From: Trichaptum fuscoviolaceum
Lineage: Eukaryota > Basidiomycota > Agaricomycetes > Hymenochaetales > Trichaptaceae
Length of the DNA stretch: 64,000 bases
NCBI GenBank assembly: GCA_910574455.1
Contig: CAJSYZ010000009.1
Span: 4,109,040 to 4,173,039, forward strand
Direction: 5' to 3'
Below the pieces are notes generated by a model that was given only the letters and a program-made list of their open reading frames with translations, was not told the origin of the DNA and made no database searches. Position numbers and translations under genes: made by a program. Of this stretch, positions 35,837-48,300 are shown piece by piece (the first letter of the stretch is position 1; the number at the start of each line of letters is the position of its first letter).

Positions 35837-38706
35837 GTTGTCGTTCACTTTTAATTATTTATTATTGCTTCTCTAAGTTATTTCACGGAATATTTGCTGC
35901 GTAAATTTACTCCACGTCTTTGCAGTAGTTAGTGGCTCTGGTAAAACTGGAGCTGCTGGTACTGGTGGATGTAAAGAATACATACGTAGTGTCTTCCCAC
36001 CTGCAAACTCCCCTGGAGCTTCGATTGCTTGGCCACAATCGAATAAGGTCAAGCAGCTGAGCGAAGAATGTGCGGGGCAAAAAATGTACAGCACATCATA
36101 CAAATCCCGATATGAGTCTGATCGTATTTCTCTTACAGAGTGTACAAGACAATGCGGGATGAGGTGAGCTCCATTTTCAGCTCCTTATGCGCAATGGTTT
36201 CTTTATGGAAGAGTAGCTCGGGCATCTGATTGCGCACTATGATGTCGTTGGTGGGGACAAAGAAGTCATCAAATATTCTAAGTTGCTTCAGTCAAAACTT
36301 GGAAACACGGCCAGAGGCTTGGAAAGTCTTTTGCAAGAGTCTCCACAGGGTGCGTGGTGTTCCGCAAACTAGTCGCTAAGACACTTTTAACAGGATTGCA
36401 GGGTGGTGGACGACAATGCACGACACAATACGTTCATTCAAGGAGCTTCAGTATGCCGTTGATGGTTTTCAAAAGAGCTTGTACCACCAGAAGCACGCGT
36501 TTTACTTTCGTAAAGTTAAGCAGTGGTCAGCATGTCTATCAGTGAGCACAATTATGATACATACATCTAAATCTTTATATTTACAATGCAACTTGGAAGA
36601 CTGGGCTAAATCATAGTAAAGGTAATTATCAAAGACTTTTGGGACGGAAATGCGTCTGATTCTTTCTACTCCAGTCCAGTCAACGTGTACAAGGCCGGTT
36701 AGATTTCTGGACTATGTCTTTTATGAGCTCCTCCCTGAGCTTGAGTTGATAATGCTTGGCAAGAATCACACACTTGAACAACCTAAAACATTCGAACCAG
36801 CCAATACCAATGAAGGCAATGTCTCTGAAGAACTGAAGACATTTGGAAAGGAGTGTAAGCATGTTCGCTATATACTATACCCATATTCAGTCGGATTCTT
36901 TATCCAGCCCTGCCAAAATTTCTTGTTGACCAGATGGAAAGGGATACGACTCGCTATGTTAATTTAACGACGATCGCTATTTTCTTCTCCAGCGTGACAG
37001 CGACCACACTCCAGTTCACGTACGCAGAAACACCCTCGGTTCCGTCTGATTCATTGAGGGGATTAGTCAACCTTTTTTGGTTCCTGTCATTACTCTTTAG
37101 CGTATCATCTGCCGTGAGTAGCTTGTTGGGCCTGACGTGGAGAAAGTCATCCATGTGCGTAACCTATCTTCGCCAGTCTACACAGGAGCTTATGGGCCTC
37201 ATAGTTATGGTTCCCGTGTTCCTCCTATGCTCATTGGCATATGGTTTGATATGGCACCCATGTTGTTCTTAGTCATTGCAGCTGTCTCGTTCGTTATCGG
37301 CTTGAATCTCTTCGTATATCTGTCACTCCAGGTGCATTATCAATAAGTCTAAGACCAGAACAAAAACTGACTGATAGCTAGCCACGATATGTCTCACTCG
37401 CAACGAATATTTTCACGGGACTGCACAGCATGCTCTTACTGACAGTCACTGCTTGGTTCATATATCAGCTCAAGCATGTTTTCAAATGGGTAATGTGCAT
37501 CGTGAAGCTATTGCACTGGATTGGAAACCTCCGGGTCTGGATCTGGACCGGGAATGCTTGGAAGTGGATTGCCAAGTGTCTAACATGGATCAGGGTCCTT
37601 CCTCTATGGAAGTGGATCCGGCACCCAAAGAGGCAGTACAAGAGAAATCTACATTTACAACGAAGTATTTTCTGGTATCTCCACTTTCTTAGGCTAGTAC
37701 TTTAGAGATTAGCTGACATTATGCACAGGGCACTTGGGGCCAATCACCGCGTAGCTCGTCTTAATATCAGCATATGCAGAAATGACTGGGACCGTGACTG
37801 GCCAGGCCCTAAACATTTTCCAAAACTTATTCGACGCATTGTATTTTCACTCAAAACCTGCTGGTCGGGAGCCAGGAAAGCTCTGTCATCGTTTTCAGGA
37901 ATTGCAACAAGCATCGGTCAAGGAGCCCATCTCGAAAATTCTGCGGGAAATGACATTGAATTAGGGGAACATGATCAGGGAGAAGTAGAGTCTTCTCTAC
38001 CCGAGCCATTGTACAGAACTGCAGTAGAAGTGGCCAAAGATGGATATTTTAGCTATTTAAAGGAAACATTTGGCGAGGAAGAGCTTCCAAGTGTCATCAT
38101 GAAGTTTATAAAAAGATTGGAAAACGGGAGGTGAGAGTTGTAAATTAAATCGTGACTTCGGTACTGACCAGTGATAGTTATAAGGAAGACAAATTTGAGA
38201 AGTATCTTGGGCGATTACTTTGGGGGTATCCAGATCAGCTCAATGAATTTCGCGAAAAGGTGAAGCCTGTGCTTGATGCATCGCAGACTCAGCAAAAGAA
38301 TGCAGAAAGTACGGCATGGCGAGATGGATCATCGGAGTTTATAATTGATCCCCATCGACCCCGGCCTCCGAACAAATTCAACATTAAATCGGAACAACCT
38401 CATATTGAATTTGATCCGGTCGAGACTCGACATGCAAGCTCTGGAACTGCGTATGCTACTAAGTCAGGTCTCCAGCATGGGGGTCATATGGAACCGGACG
38501 TCCAGACTGACCCGCCTACTGAACGTTTGCCTTTGGCGGCGAAAACACCTGCTTCAAGACTGTCTAAACCTATGCTTGGCCTCGAGCTTGACGTCACCGG
38601 GATAGAAAGAGATAGTGTCCAAGGTTCGCGAAATTTTATCGATGAAATCCCATGGCAGACGGAGGACGCGTTCGGACCGCGCATTGTGATAGAAGAGTAC
38701 GACTAG

Positions 38707-40009
38707 TTGAAGCGCATTGTGCGCAGATCGAGCACGTAGAATAGGTTCAAGGTATGTGGGCTCTGATCCGTCAAGAATCATTCGCTGAAGTTCTTTCAGA
38801 TACAATCTCCTAGCTGTTAGCAGTATATAATCATTATCTTCAACATTTAGCTCCATGTAGTAGCTTGCGTTGGATCCTTGAGGTTTGGCATATGAAGTGA
38901 GGCATCAGATAATGAAAAATTACAGATCAGTCATTGAAGACTTGCGGCCTAGGTTCAAATGGTATGACTTCCATTAGATTGGAGTATAACAACATTGGCT
39001 GCAATGAGTAAGCTTGAATAAATTGAAAGTGAGGTTGTCACGCCTGAGGCAGCTGATGCTGCGACAAAGTGCACATTCACTCACTACATTAACGAGAGGA
39101 AGAGGCAAAGCACCAACATAGCCCCGGGCGCCCTTTCGTGTAGAACGTACCAAGGGCACAGTAGTACGACCTTCCCTTACCATCCAGCACCTTCGATGAT
39201 GATCTACTACTCGAAGCATGGAGCGTTAAACATCCCGTCTTTGCATTCCTTCCCCGCAGCATCGCCGTCCTCAACACGACGACCTTCAGTCAACCAACCC
39301 GGTCTCACCGGCGTCGGACTCAGCTTTTCCTAACCGGCTGCTGAGTGAGTCGCGTAAGTATTCTGTCGGAAGGCTCGGGCAGTTGTACTTGCAGCAGAAG
39401 ATACGAGCAAGACTATCTGACTTGAGGGTTGAGGAACGTACCAGAAAGAAAGCAGTCGTTGCCGACACTTTGAGAGACATCTTTCTCTGCAATGTCAAAG
39501 TACAGCAACGGGGACTGGCAAGCAGGATGTCTAGGAGAGGAACAAAGCCACTAGACTTGGCTACGGGAGTGGGACCGGACGTACTTGATAGTCATGGCCG
39601 TTTTTGAATCCAAGATAGTAGAGGCGATGAACTTGGTACATTGACTATAGTCGAACTTTCGGAATCGCGTAAAGCTACTGTAGCATCCAAGTAAGCCATT
39701 GCCTATCCTTTGTTGACGTGGCATACTCAAAGGTCTCTCTCCTTTGGGGAGGAAGCATAAGTCAGTAGAAAAATTTTCACAGTTGCTTTGCGGTGGGGCC
39801 AGAGAGCTAACATCAGGGAATCTTCTTTTTCACTTAAGGTTACTTAAACGGTCTGAAATTTACTGAAGCCCTGGGAAGTGAAATTCTACTGATTTACTGA
39901 TTTCAGGCATGTGGTTTCATTATTCAGGAAGGGGCCTGCTGAAATCAGTGCCGTCGACTTAAATCAGTACTTCAGGCATTCAGTCTTCAGCATTCAAGCA
40001 TATCAGAAG
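38707..40009. other. Intergenic with degenerate CTGAAATCAG words
   Basis: No supported gene. 39,840-39,990 is rich in ACTGATTTCAG/CTGAAATCAGT and TTCAGGCATT words. An ORF at 39,383-39,607 (LQQKIRARLSDLRVEERTRK) has coding flavour but no context. Confidence 0.5.
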
Positions 40010-40205
40010 TTTTTTTCTGGCATTCGAATTGCAGTGCTCAAGTGTATAAGTTTGTAAGGGGTTCAAGTAGTTCATTCCATAAGTAATTCATCATTTAATC
40101 ATATAAGCAGACTTTTTTGTCTGTCGGTTTGCAGTACTCAAGCGTGTAAGTGCGTAAGAGGTTCCAGAATTACTTCATTTCCACAAGTAATTTAAGACAA
40201 TAAGT
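40010..40205. repeat. Diverged ~100-bp tandem duplication
   Basis: Two adjacent copies share the order TTTTTTCTG, TTGCAGTRCTCAAG, GTRTAAGT, GTAAGRGGTTC, CATAAGTAATT/CACAAGTAATT and ATAAGYAG. Copy one is about 40,010-40,110 and copy two about 40,111-40,205. Confidence 0.6.
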
Positions 40206-40540
40206 AGAAATCAGTGCATCAGTGTCACGGTCCCTCAGTAGCTACACCACGGCATCCTGAACCAGATTGTATTTTGCCACTTCTGCCTCGCTGGCAGGCT
40301 GTTCCTCGGCATATTCAGAGAACGAATGCCACTGCAAGTTGATGGTAGTAAGAGCTTGAATACAGTGGCGGGGTGATGGGTCAAAGCCGAAGCTCACCAG
40401 AGATCGACCTGCTCTTAAAAGTCTGCGCCGTCCGTAGCCGAATCCCATAATGAACCCTCGTCCTCCTCGCGATCGCCCTCACCTTCCCAGTCCTCTCTGC
40501 CTGCGTCATTCTCCTCGCCCTCAAAACCTCCACTGCGACC

Positions 40541-43500
40541 CTAACCCACGCTGAAATTCTCGTCCGCATCCTTGTTCTCATCCTGATCCTGATCCTTGTC
40601 CTCCTCCTGATCCTTGTCCTCGACCTCGTCTCCCTCGCCAAGCACACTCTCGTCCTCCATATCGTCTTCCCTATCCTTGAAATCCTCGACTTCTTCGCCG
40701 TCATTATCCTTATCCTCCTTGCACTTACTACTTCTAGTAGCGCCCTCGCCATATGTATACTCGCCGCTCGCATCCGCGTCTCCAACGTCAAGATACAGGG
40801 AGAAATCCCTGCCAGTGACACCCGATCCAACAAGTTCGGTGTTCTTTCCCGCACTAAAATCTTCAATGGAATTGTAAGCTGCTAGGCGGGATTGGACCTT
40901 CTCCCAGTTTGATTCAGTAAAAAACGAGGAATTCGACAATAAGTTAACATAGTCGTCCGTATGAGGCTGCCACAGAGCACTGGTGAAGTACCACTCAGCG
41001 CCACCAAACTCTTCTTTGATCTTTTGCAACCGGGCCACTTGCTTGTCGATTGCAACCTTGACCTGTTCATGAGAAATTCAGCGAATAAAGCCACTATAAG
41101 AACTGAAGTAGATAGATACCGCTGTTGCCGAAAGAGCGAGGGCACCGATAGGCTTTCCTATTGTGTTTTTATCCAGTACTTTATGCCGACCCAGGGCCAA
41201 GACTAGGTGTACGGACAACACTGAGATTACAAGATCAGAGCAGAACAACCCTTGCTTCTGTACTTTCAGAGTCAATGCAGGGATACGAAGGGTGACATGG
41301 GGCAAATTTTTACATACCTTATCCATACTATGCCAGCTTTCCCAGAGGAATGGTTCAGCTTTCTTCTTGTCGACCATCGTCTGCAACATCTTCACAATTT
41401 CTTCGGTCTCCACCGACTTAGAACGCTCGTTGCCGACGAAACTCGAAATTGATTGTTCGGCTTTCTCGAACAATTTCTTGCGCCAACTATCAGAGCATCT
41501 CTGGGCTGCCTACAGGGCAGATCATACTTGATTCAAAATGGCCGATGAAAGACAATAAGGGATGACTCAACTAAAGAACAGATGTCGGCCAATTGCGTGT
41601 CGTAACTAAGTTCGACAGAATCAAACACCTTCCCCCACAAGGCTCCGATGGACTTATTGTCCGGGTTTTGCCATGGAGTTGTGGACTTTCCAACTGCGCG
41701 ATACAGCGAAGGCAGAAGAATGTGAGTCCAGCCTGCCTGAGTTCCGGGAGGGAGACACTGATTCGTTGCCCTTTTTTTGCCGGGAGCGCGGGATCCCTCC
41801 CTTCCGATACTATTTCTATCCTTGTCCTCAAGCCCTACAGATGTCTGCATTTCTGCAAGTTAGTGGATGTATATCATAGACATGATTTGATTAACGCACA
41901 GAGCTAGTAGTCCGAGAGACTTTGCGATGACCAAGATGAGCCTTGGTTGCGAGCACTTCGGGTTCAGGACTGATGGATACTGTCGTCATCGCAGGTGATT
42001 GTGCTCGTGGTGTTAGCGACACCTCACAACCACTTGCCTGTTAAAGGAGCCTTGAATTAGTACACGAATCAATTGCAGCAATTAGCTCACACTTGCAATA
42101 TGTTGCGCATGAGCCGCCAGAGACCTCTTCAAATTGCGAATAGAAGTAGAAGATTTCATCTGTAGCAATTAGAGGAATTGTTACCAAGAAAAGCTCGAAG
42201 AGAATTGAATACCAGTATATCAGCCTGAGAATGACTGTCTTGCAGTTTACTCTTGTTACTAGTAGTGAGGTTCAAATCCTTGTTGCTTAATCAGAAATGA
42301 TATGAAATGGAGATTAGAAGGATTAACACTAACTGTCGAGGCAGCCTGTGATGACGGCTTCTTCATATACACGTTCATGCTAGTCTGTTTTAGATAGTAA
42401 GGAAGTGATCTGAATATTGGGTGGAAATGCAAGAATTACCACGGCATGCGAGTTAGAGTCCGGCGGTGACTTCCTCTTCTTATTAGTCGCGATCATGCTG
42501 TCCTACAATAAGCAAAGCTTAGTAGACGACCAGATCCTTGCCAAAGAAAGGGGTGCAGAAAGTTGTCCTATTGAGTGTCGATGCCTACACATACCTGCAT
42601 CTGCAGATACAACGCCGGCGATTGCTCTCTATGTCCATCGACAGTAATACCCTCCTGACGAGATGACAGGTGAGTAGTGAGGGGGTAAAAGCAGAATAAA
42701 CTTACCGTTACATCAAGCTGGGAGTTGGCGATTCTCTGCATTTTCGCGCCCTATTCAGAGTACGGTTTGGTAAGTAATGAAGTAAAGATATGTCGACGCC
42801 GAAGGACACAAGAAAGTCCGGCACCAGATCCATGCTTTGATGTGAAACACTCACCTGAACGGCCGATTGTCTCCTGATATTCTTCTTCTCCAGAGCACAA
42901 AGAAGGAAGGATAAGTAGCGCGAACGAAGCAAGACATTATGATGCCACTTACCAACGTTGTAGGAGCCTGCAAGTCGGAGAGAGTGTCGCGGGATAGCTT
43001 CCTTTTCTTCGATTTATTGCTGGCTCCATCCTGATACGATACAGAAACATTGTTAATTAGCCATCGTTGTGCATGGGACTCCACCGATGCATAGTCTCTG
43101 TGAATCGAACGATTTCTTTGAACTTTAAGCGGCACTCACATTGGCTTGGGGCGGTATTGTAAGTCTCCTCGCGTCCTAATTAAACGCACAATCAAAATAT
43201 TAAGATTTCATCTGCCAGTCTAATGAATGCTTTAACCAACTCACATTATCAGTGTCGGAGTCAACAAGATGTGCCGTCTGTCGCTCGCTCGCAAAGCTAT
43301 TCTTTACACCTTGAAAACTCGTGAGGGTTACTGTCTCTCCTTCATCCTCCCAAGGACTAAAGTTTGCATCCTCTTGCACCGAGGCGGGGAGCCTAAATTT
43401 TCCTTGTGTCAGCCAGGCTCACAACTTGAAACAAAGATAAGGATGTGAGCATTATAAGTGAAGAAGCTGCAACGTTCGGGTTCATGATGATCTTGAAGAA

Positions 43501-44786
43501 GTGTGGCACGGCGGTGACCCGCCGGGCCGCCACGGTCGCTGCCACTGGCAGTGTCACTGGCGCACGCGTGGCACGCTCAAACTGCCACTGGCAGTGGCGG
43601 GCGCATTCAAGCTATCAGTACTAGTACTACTAGTAGTAGTAGTAAGTAGTACTACAATGATAAGCTTCAAGTAGCTGAGTTTAAATCAAGCTTCACACTT
43701 ACTATCAACTTGAATTTGTTTGAATTTGAAACTCATCTTTCGTACTATGATGCGAACGGTTGAGTAGTACGACTTCAAACTCACAAGTCAATATCTTCTA
43801 CTATCTTCCTTGCGATCTCAGGATTTCTGCCCTCTCCGCCGAAGAAAGTGGATCCATCTGTGTTGCGAAGTGCCCTGACAGGTCGCTTTGTCTTATCGTT
43901 CCGTTTCGACGTATTGGGCGAGTCTATCATGTCTGTATCCTCACCAGAAAGACTGCTGTCCTGTCCTGCAAGCGTACTATGATAGCCAGTGCCTCCTATG
44001 ATACGACTTGAAGCCTTTGCGCCCTGCACACAAGTACGGAAAGGAAGTGCACCTCTGGTGTCCTTTTTCCTCGCCTTTTTTGCGCGCTCTCTATCTGGTC
44101 CATCGGAATTGGCTGCATCATAACGTGAGTCAATATGTTCATCTTTCAAAACCTAAAGTCGTAAAGGTAATGCAACTTACGAACATAAAAGTTTGCATTG
44201 CCTTCAGCTTCACAAAAGCTGTCTTTTTCCTCGTTCGTTGAACCTGCAATGCCAATATCTGGTAACTCGACTGTCGCTGTCTTGAAGATAAGGACTCACT
44301 AGCTTCAGGAGTGTCTTTCGGTTTTTTTAGCCCTCGTTTGTCAGTGCCAGCCAGCTTAGGTGCAGTTGAGCCCATCTGGGTGCGAATGTCAAGAGCCTTC
44401 GACAAATTCTTCTCAAGCTCCATCGTCTCCAGTATTGCTGTTTCCTGTTGCTCTGCTGCAGCTCTCTTTTTGCGTACCTTCTCAGATGCCTCTTGTTCTT
44501 TTGCTGCCCGTTTCTGTTCCGCATCAAGTTTTCTCTTCTCTCTCGCATCCGCGGCTTGTTGAGCCGCAGCTTCGCGCAGAGCTGCCCGTTCTTCCTTCTG
44601 TTTTTCCTTCTCCTCCTTTTCCCTCAATGCCTCACCACGCTTTGAGGCCTGCTCTTCTCTCCTTCTCTCCTTCTCTTCTTTCTCCCTCAATACCTCCTCT
44701 TTCGTTCGACGTGTTCTGAGTTTATTGACTATGGCTCCCGGGTGCTGATTGCTATTCTTAGCCCGCGTTTGTCTTCGAGTTGACAT
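40541..44786 (-). CDS. Micro-exon-rich acidic/basic coiled-coil protein, unknown
   Basis: Minus-strand gene. The ATG at 44786 (MSTRRQTRAKNSNQHPG) opens a long Lys/Glu/Arg/Ala coiled coil (RTKEEVLREKEEKERRREE). The exon ending near 43,788 (RNPEIARKIVEDID) joins at phase 2 across an intron of about 390 nt, which contains palindrome lattice, to an exon starting LPASVQEDANFSPWEDEGET. Tiny exons follow: DARRLTIPPQAN, DGASNKSKKRKLSRDTLSD, KKNIRRQSAVQ, EGITVDGHREQSPALYLQMQ and DSMIATNKKRKSPPDSNSHA. Then come longer exons with FEKAEQSISSFVGNERSKS and IKEEFGGAEWYFTSALWQP, and an Asp/Glu/Lys-rich tail ending DENFSVG at 40541. I recognise no family. Several basic patches suggest a nuclear protein. It could be two genes, split at the 390-nt intron. 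Confidence 0.55.
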
Positions 44787-45330
44787 TCTTGTGCAGTGTT
44801 TCAAGTCGAGGCACGCTGACAGGTGCTATGAGTTTCGATGGTGAATCGAGTTGGCAAAGGTGCAAGTTGTAGTTGAAGTTGGAGATGAGGGCGCCTATTC
44901 AAGGAAAATTTACGCCCACTTGCACTTGCTGGCACTGGCAGTGCCAGTGATTGGCAGCCTTCAAGTTAGGCTGACTCGGAATGAGCCTGACTCAGACTCG
45001 GACTTGGACACTCGGATACTCAGGCTAGCTCTATTACTAGTACTATCACAGTGCTACTGGTACTAGTACTACTCACTGGCACTTGCAGGCTCACTGGCAG
45101 GCTGGCGGCGGTGCCACTGAGTCACTGACAGCCTGAGGCTGTGGCTACTCAGGCTACCGGTACTACTACTAGTAGTACTACTAACTTCAAGTTGTTACTA
45201 CGCGGGCGTCACCGCTGAGCGTGCCATTCAACTTTAAATTCAGCGTTCAATTTACTGGAACTAATGCCGGTAACTCGGCGAAGGCCCAAACCCGTTCATC
45301 TTACAGATATCTTCCCCCCGACTATTTGAT
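44787..45330. repeat. Divergent intergenic region with palindrome lattice
   Basis: Lies between the minus-strand coiled-coil gene and Plavaka copy 2. 44,925-45,200 is dense in CTGGCACTGGCAGTGCCAG, CCTGAGGCTG, ACTCGGA, ACTAGT and CTTCAAGTT words. Confidence 0.7.
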
Positions 45331-48300
45331 GCACCTTCTCCTTCTGCAGCAGGAGGTTCAAGAATCAATCCGCAAGGACAAGACATGAATATTCAGCTCA
45401 CCCGTCATCATTTGCAACAAGACCTGCTGCTTGTGGTTACGACTTGGATTCCTCACCCAAGCGACCCGCACGACCTTCGACACCTCAAGCTCTTCCCGGC
45501 TCTCCTGAACTTCCAACAGACTTGGAGGGCCATCATGAAGATGAAAGTGGCTGCAACTCTTCAAGTTACGACTACGACATTTCTATACTCACACAGGATA
45601 TCTCGATGCTTAGCATAGGCCGAGACGAGCTGCTTCAAGATTTAGACGGTCCTGATTGCCTGTCCCATGCTGACACTGGAGATGACGAACTTGAAGACCA
45701 AGACCTATCTTCTGCTGATCTGGACTCCGACATTGGAGATTATGAAGAGAACAATGATAACTTAAAGGTGTATCACAGATATTTAAATGGTGCGCGCTAA
45801 GTATGATGTCCCCAGTTTACTTTAGCATTCTGACACCAAATATCGTGCAGCCACTCCATGCGATGAAGAAGGGAACTTCTTAGAAAAGGAAGAACCGCCC
45901 GTTTCACGGAACGAACCTGCGTCAAATGACTGGTTTCCCTATTCGTGCCGAGCAGATTTCGAGCTCGCAGATTTTCTCTATCGCGAAGAGCAAATGTCTG
46001 CTGGCAACATAACAAAGCTTCTCGGAATTATGAAGGCTTATCAACTAATTCAGTCCACGGAGAACGCAAAATCTATTAGATATCCCGAATTGGACGCGAC
46101 AGATCCCAATGATGACTCAAGTCTGGATACAGCTGGTGCACTGCTCGATGGAGATGCACAAAATTTGTACAAGATCATTGACACTACAAAAGTCGGTGAT
46201 GTATCTTGGAAATCCTTCAGTAACTTCTACACTAACGACAATGGCCAAAAAGCGACAAACGAGAACATCGAGTCATGGAAGAGGAAAGAATATGATGTAT
46301 GGTATCGGGATCCTTTGGAAGTAATCCGAAATTTGGTGGATAACCCGGCTTTAGAAGGCGAATTTGACTTTGTCCCGTTTCGTGAATTTCAGACAAAGGA
46401 GGACACCAATAATATCAATGACAAAGAACGAGTTTTCAGAAATTACATGTCCGGGAATTTTGCTTGGGAACAGGCTGTAAGTCATGACTCATTAACTCGC
46501 ACAGATACTTATTATCCTTGACTTAGAACAAGATCTACGCAGAAGATAAAGCAGTCCATGGATCTATGTTCGTCCCGGTCATTTTAGGGAGCGATAAGAC
46601 AACGGTTTCTGTTGGAACTGGCAATAATGAATACTATCCTTTGTATCTCTCGATTGGGAATGTATCAAACAAGGCCCGGCGGTCCCAGAAACTGAATACA
46701 GTCCAGCTCATAGCATTTCTGGCAATACCAAAGAGTATGTGTTAATAGTGATCTATTCAATTGACTTCTGATGCTTTGCAGCTGAGCGGCAATACGAAAA
46801 GTCAGATGACTTCCGGCACTTTCGACATCAGATCTTTCATTCGTCTATATCGAGGATCTTAATCTCGCTGAAATCCGCAATGATCATGAACACTCAGAAA
46901 ACCATTCTCCGGTGCCCTGATGGTCACTTGCGTAGGTCGGTTTTCGGACTCGGCTCATATATAGCCGATTATCCGGAACAGGTCAGCCTTTGCGCCATAT
47001 GTACTGGATGGTGCTGCAAGTAAGTACTACCGCCCTCAGGCTTTCCTGAAATCAAGCTCTGTGGTGATGACTTACTTTCGACATTATAGATGCACAGCGC
47101 CTCACAAGGACCTCGATAATCCGGAATTTGTACAATTCCTCGAACAAAAGAGCTGCACGAACGATTGATAGAACAGGTAGACGCCAACAACATGAATAAA
47201 GCAACAATTCGGAAAGAGTACGGATTCCACCAGGACATTGTGGTACGTGCTTCAAATTATTCATTGGATGCGTATATTGCAACTGATACGTTGCTCCGTA
47301 GCCTTTCACCAATGACATTCCACGCGCAGATATATGCGATCTCATATCTCCGGACCTGCTGCACCAAATCATCAAAGGCGTGTTCAAGGATCATCTTGTC
47401 GAGTGGATATGTCAGAGCTTGACCACGTCAGAGCTGGATATTGTGGATAAAAGGTGATTTTTTTCGCAAGTTGTTTAATGTAAATACCATTGCTAACATC
47501 CGCGCAGAATCAGAGTTGCTGCTCCTTTTCCTGGACTTCGCAGATTCCCCGAAGGCCGAGGCTTCAAGCAATGGACAGGCAATGATTCTAAGGCACTTAT
47601 GAAAGTATGTGACCTTTTTATCTTGTTCGAGGCAGTGGTTTGCTGATATTTGATGCAATTTGCTTAGGTGTATCTTCCGGCTATCGTGGGCATTGCACAC
47701 GATGATATGATTCGCACATTAAGTGCATTTCTAGACTTCTGTTACCTTGTGCGTCGGTACACGATTACAGCCTCAACTCTTGATCAAATCAAAGCCTCTT
47801 GGATCACTTTCACCGTTATCGGCAAATATTCATAGCTAAGGGCATCCGGGATAACTTTTCACTACCACGACAGCATGCTATGGTCCATTATCCAACATTG
47901 ATCCCTCTGTTTGCTGCACCGAGCGGGCTGTGTTCATCGATTACAGAGAATAAACATATTTATGCGGTCAAAGAAACGTGGCGACGCTCGAACAGAAATG
48001 ATCCCTTGGGCCAGATGATCACAGCAAACCAACGACTCAGCAAACTTATTGCATCGAGGTCAGACTTCAAACAGCGTGGAATGCTAGACGATACGCTATC
48101 CGAGGCTACGTGGAAAGTTTTGCGAGATGTTCTGCGGAAGAATATGTCAGAGCCGGAGGAGGATGATGCTGAGAGGATCCCGAATCAGAGGGAGCAGTTG
48201 CAGTGTATTGGTGTGGCAGGAGCAGCCAATGATACAGATGATTTCTTCGATGGCACTGTGGGTAATCAAGGGCACAACGAAATTGCTGACCTGGATGATT

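Larger units (their letters stand above)
35296..35962. mobile_element. Inverted pair of tRNA-derived SINE-like units
   Basis: The ends form an imperfect inverted repeat of about 75-80 bp: GTACCAGCC...CCAGTATTACC at 35296 onward against the reverse complement of the sequence ending GCTGGTAC at 35962. The core TAACTACTGCAAAGACGTGG is shared exactly. Inside each arm lies a tRNA-like promoter pair in opposite orientation, and between them telomere-like and G-rich DNA. The simplest reading is two head-to-head tRNA-SINEs sharing a 3' tail. It sits inside a coding exon of paralog B. Confidence 0.65.
34063..38706 (+). pseudogene. Two-module multi-pass membrane protein (paralog B), interrupted
   Basis: Paralog of the gene at 27.2-31.2 kb with the same exon order. 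It starts at the ATG at 34063 (MPTQKTSDMLAHLLTVTKE), with a Lys/Glu-rich exon at about 34,230-34,320. Module 1 is at 34.57-35.16 kb (LIAHLDIVGGDKELILRVK, MQNIKSSISDLNDNLYYFQ, CLGYIHDSFFPNFEVAM). The next exon (AVNEWLTTLKKEDADQRC, 35,238-35,290) matches paralog A's AVAQWLSTQKLEDIENRC but is broken by a 667-bp insertion at 35,296-35,962. The rest of that exon resumes at about 35,965-36,090. Module 2 follows (LIAHYDVVGGDKEVI, FQKSLYHQKHAFYFRKV), then the membrane block (36.93-37.45 kb) and the charged tail (LLWGYPDQLNEFREK) to the stop at 38706. Unless the insertion is spliced out, the product is truncated; the two halves might be transcribed separately. Confidence 0.65.

Noticed and set aside
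44311..44719. Ser/Leu/Phe-rich plus-strand ORFs
   Set aside because: Antisense to the Lys/Glu-rich coiled coil of the minus-strand gene.
40541..45330. TET/JBP dioxygenase gene associated with the Plavaka transposon
   Set aside because: Such genes accompany some related fungal transposons, so I looked for an HxD...H dioxygenase motif in the neighbouring minus-strand gene and found none.
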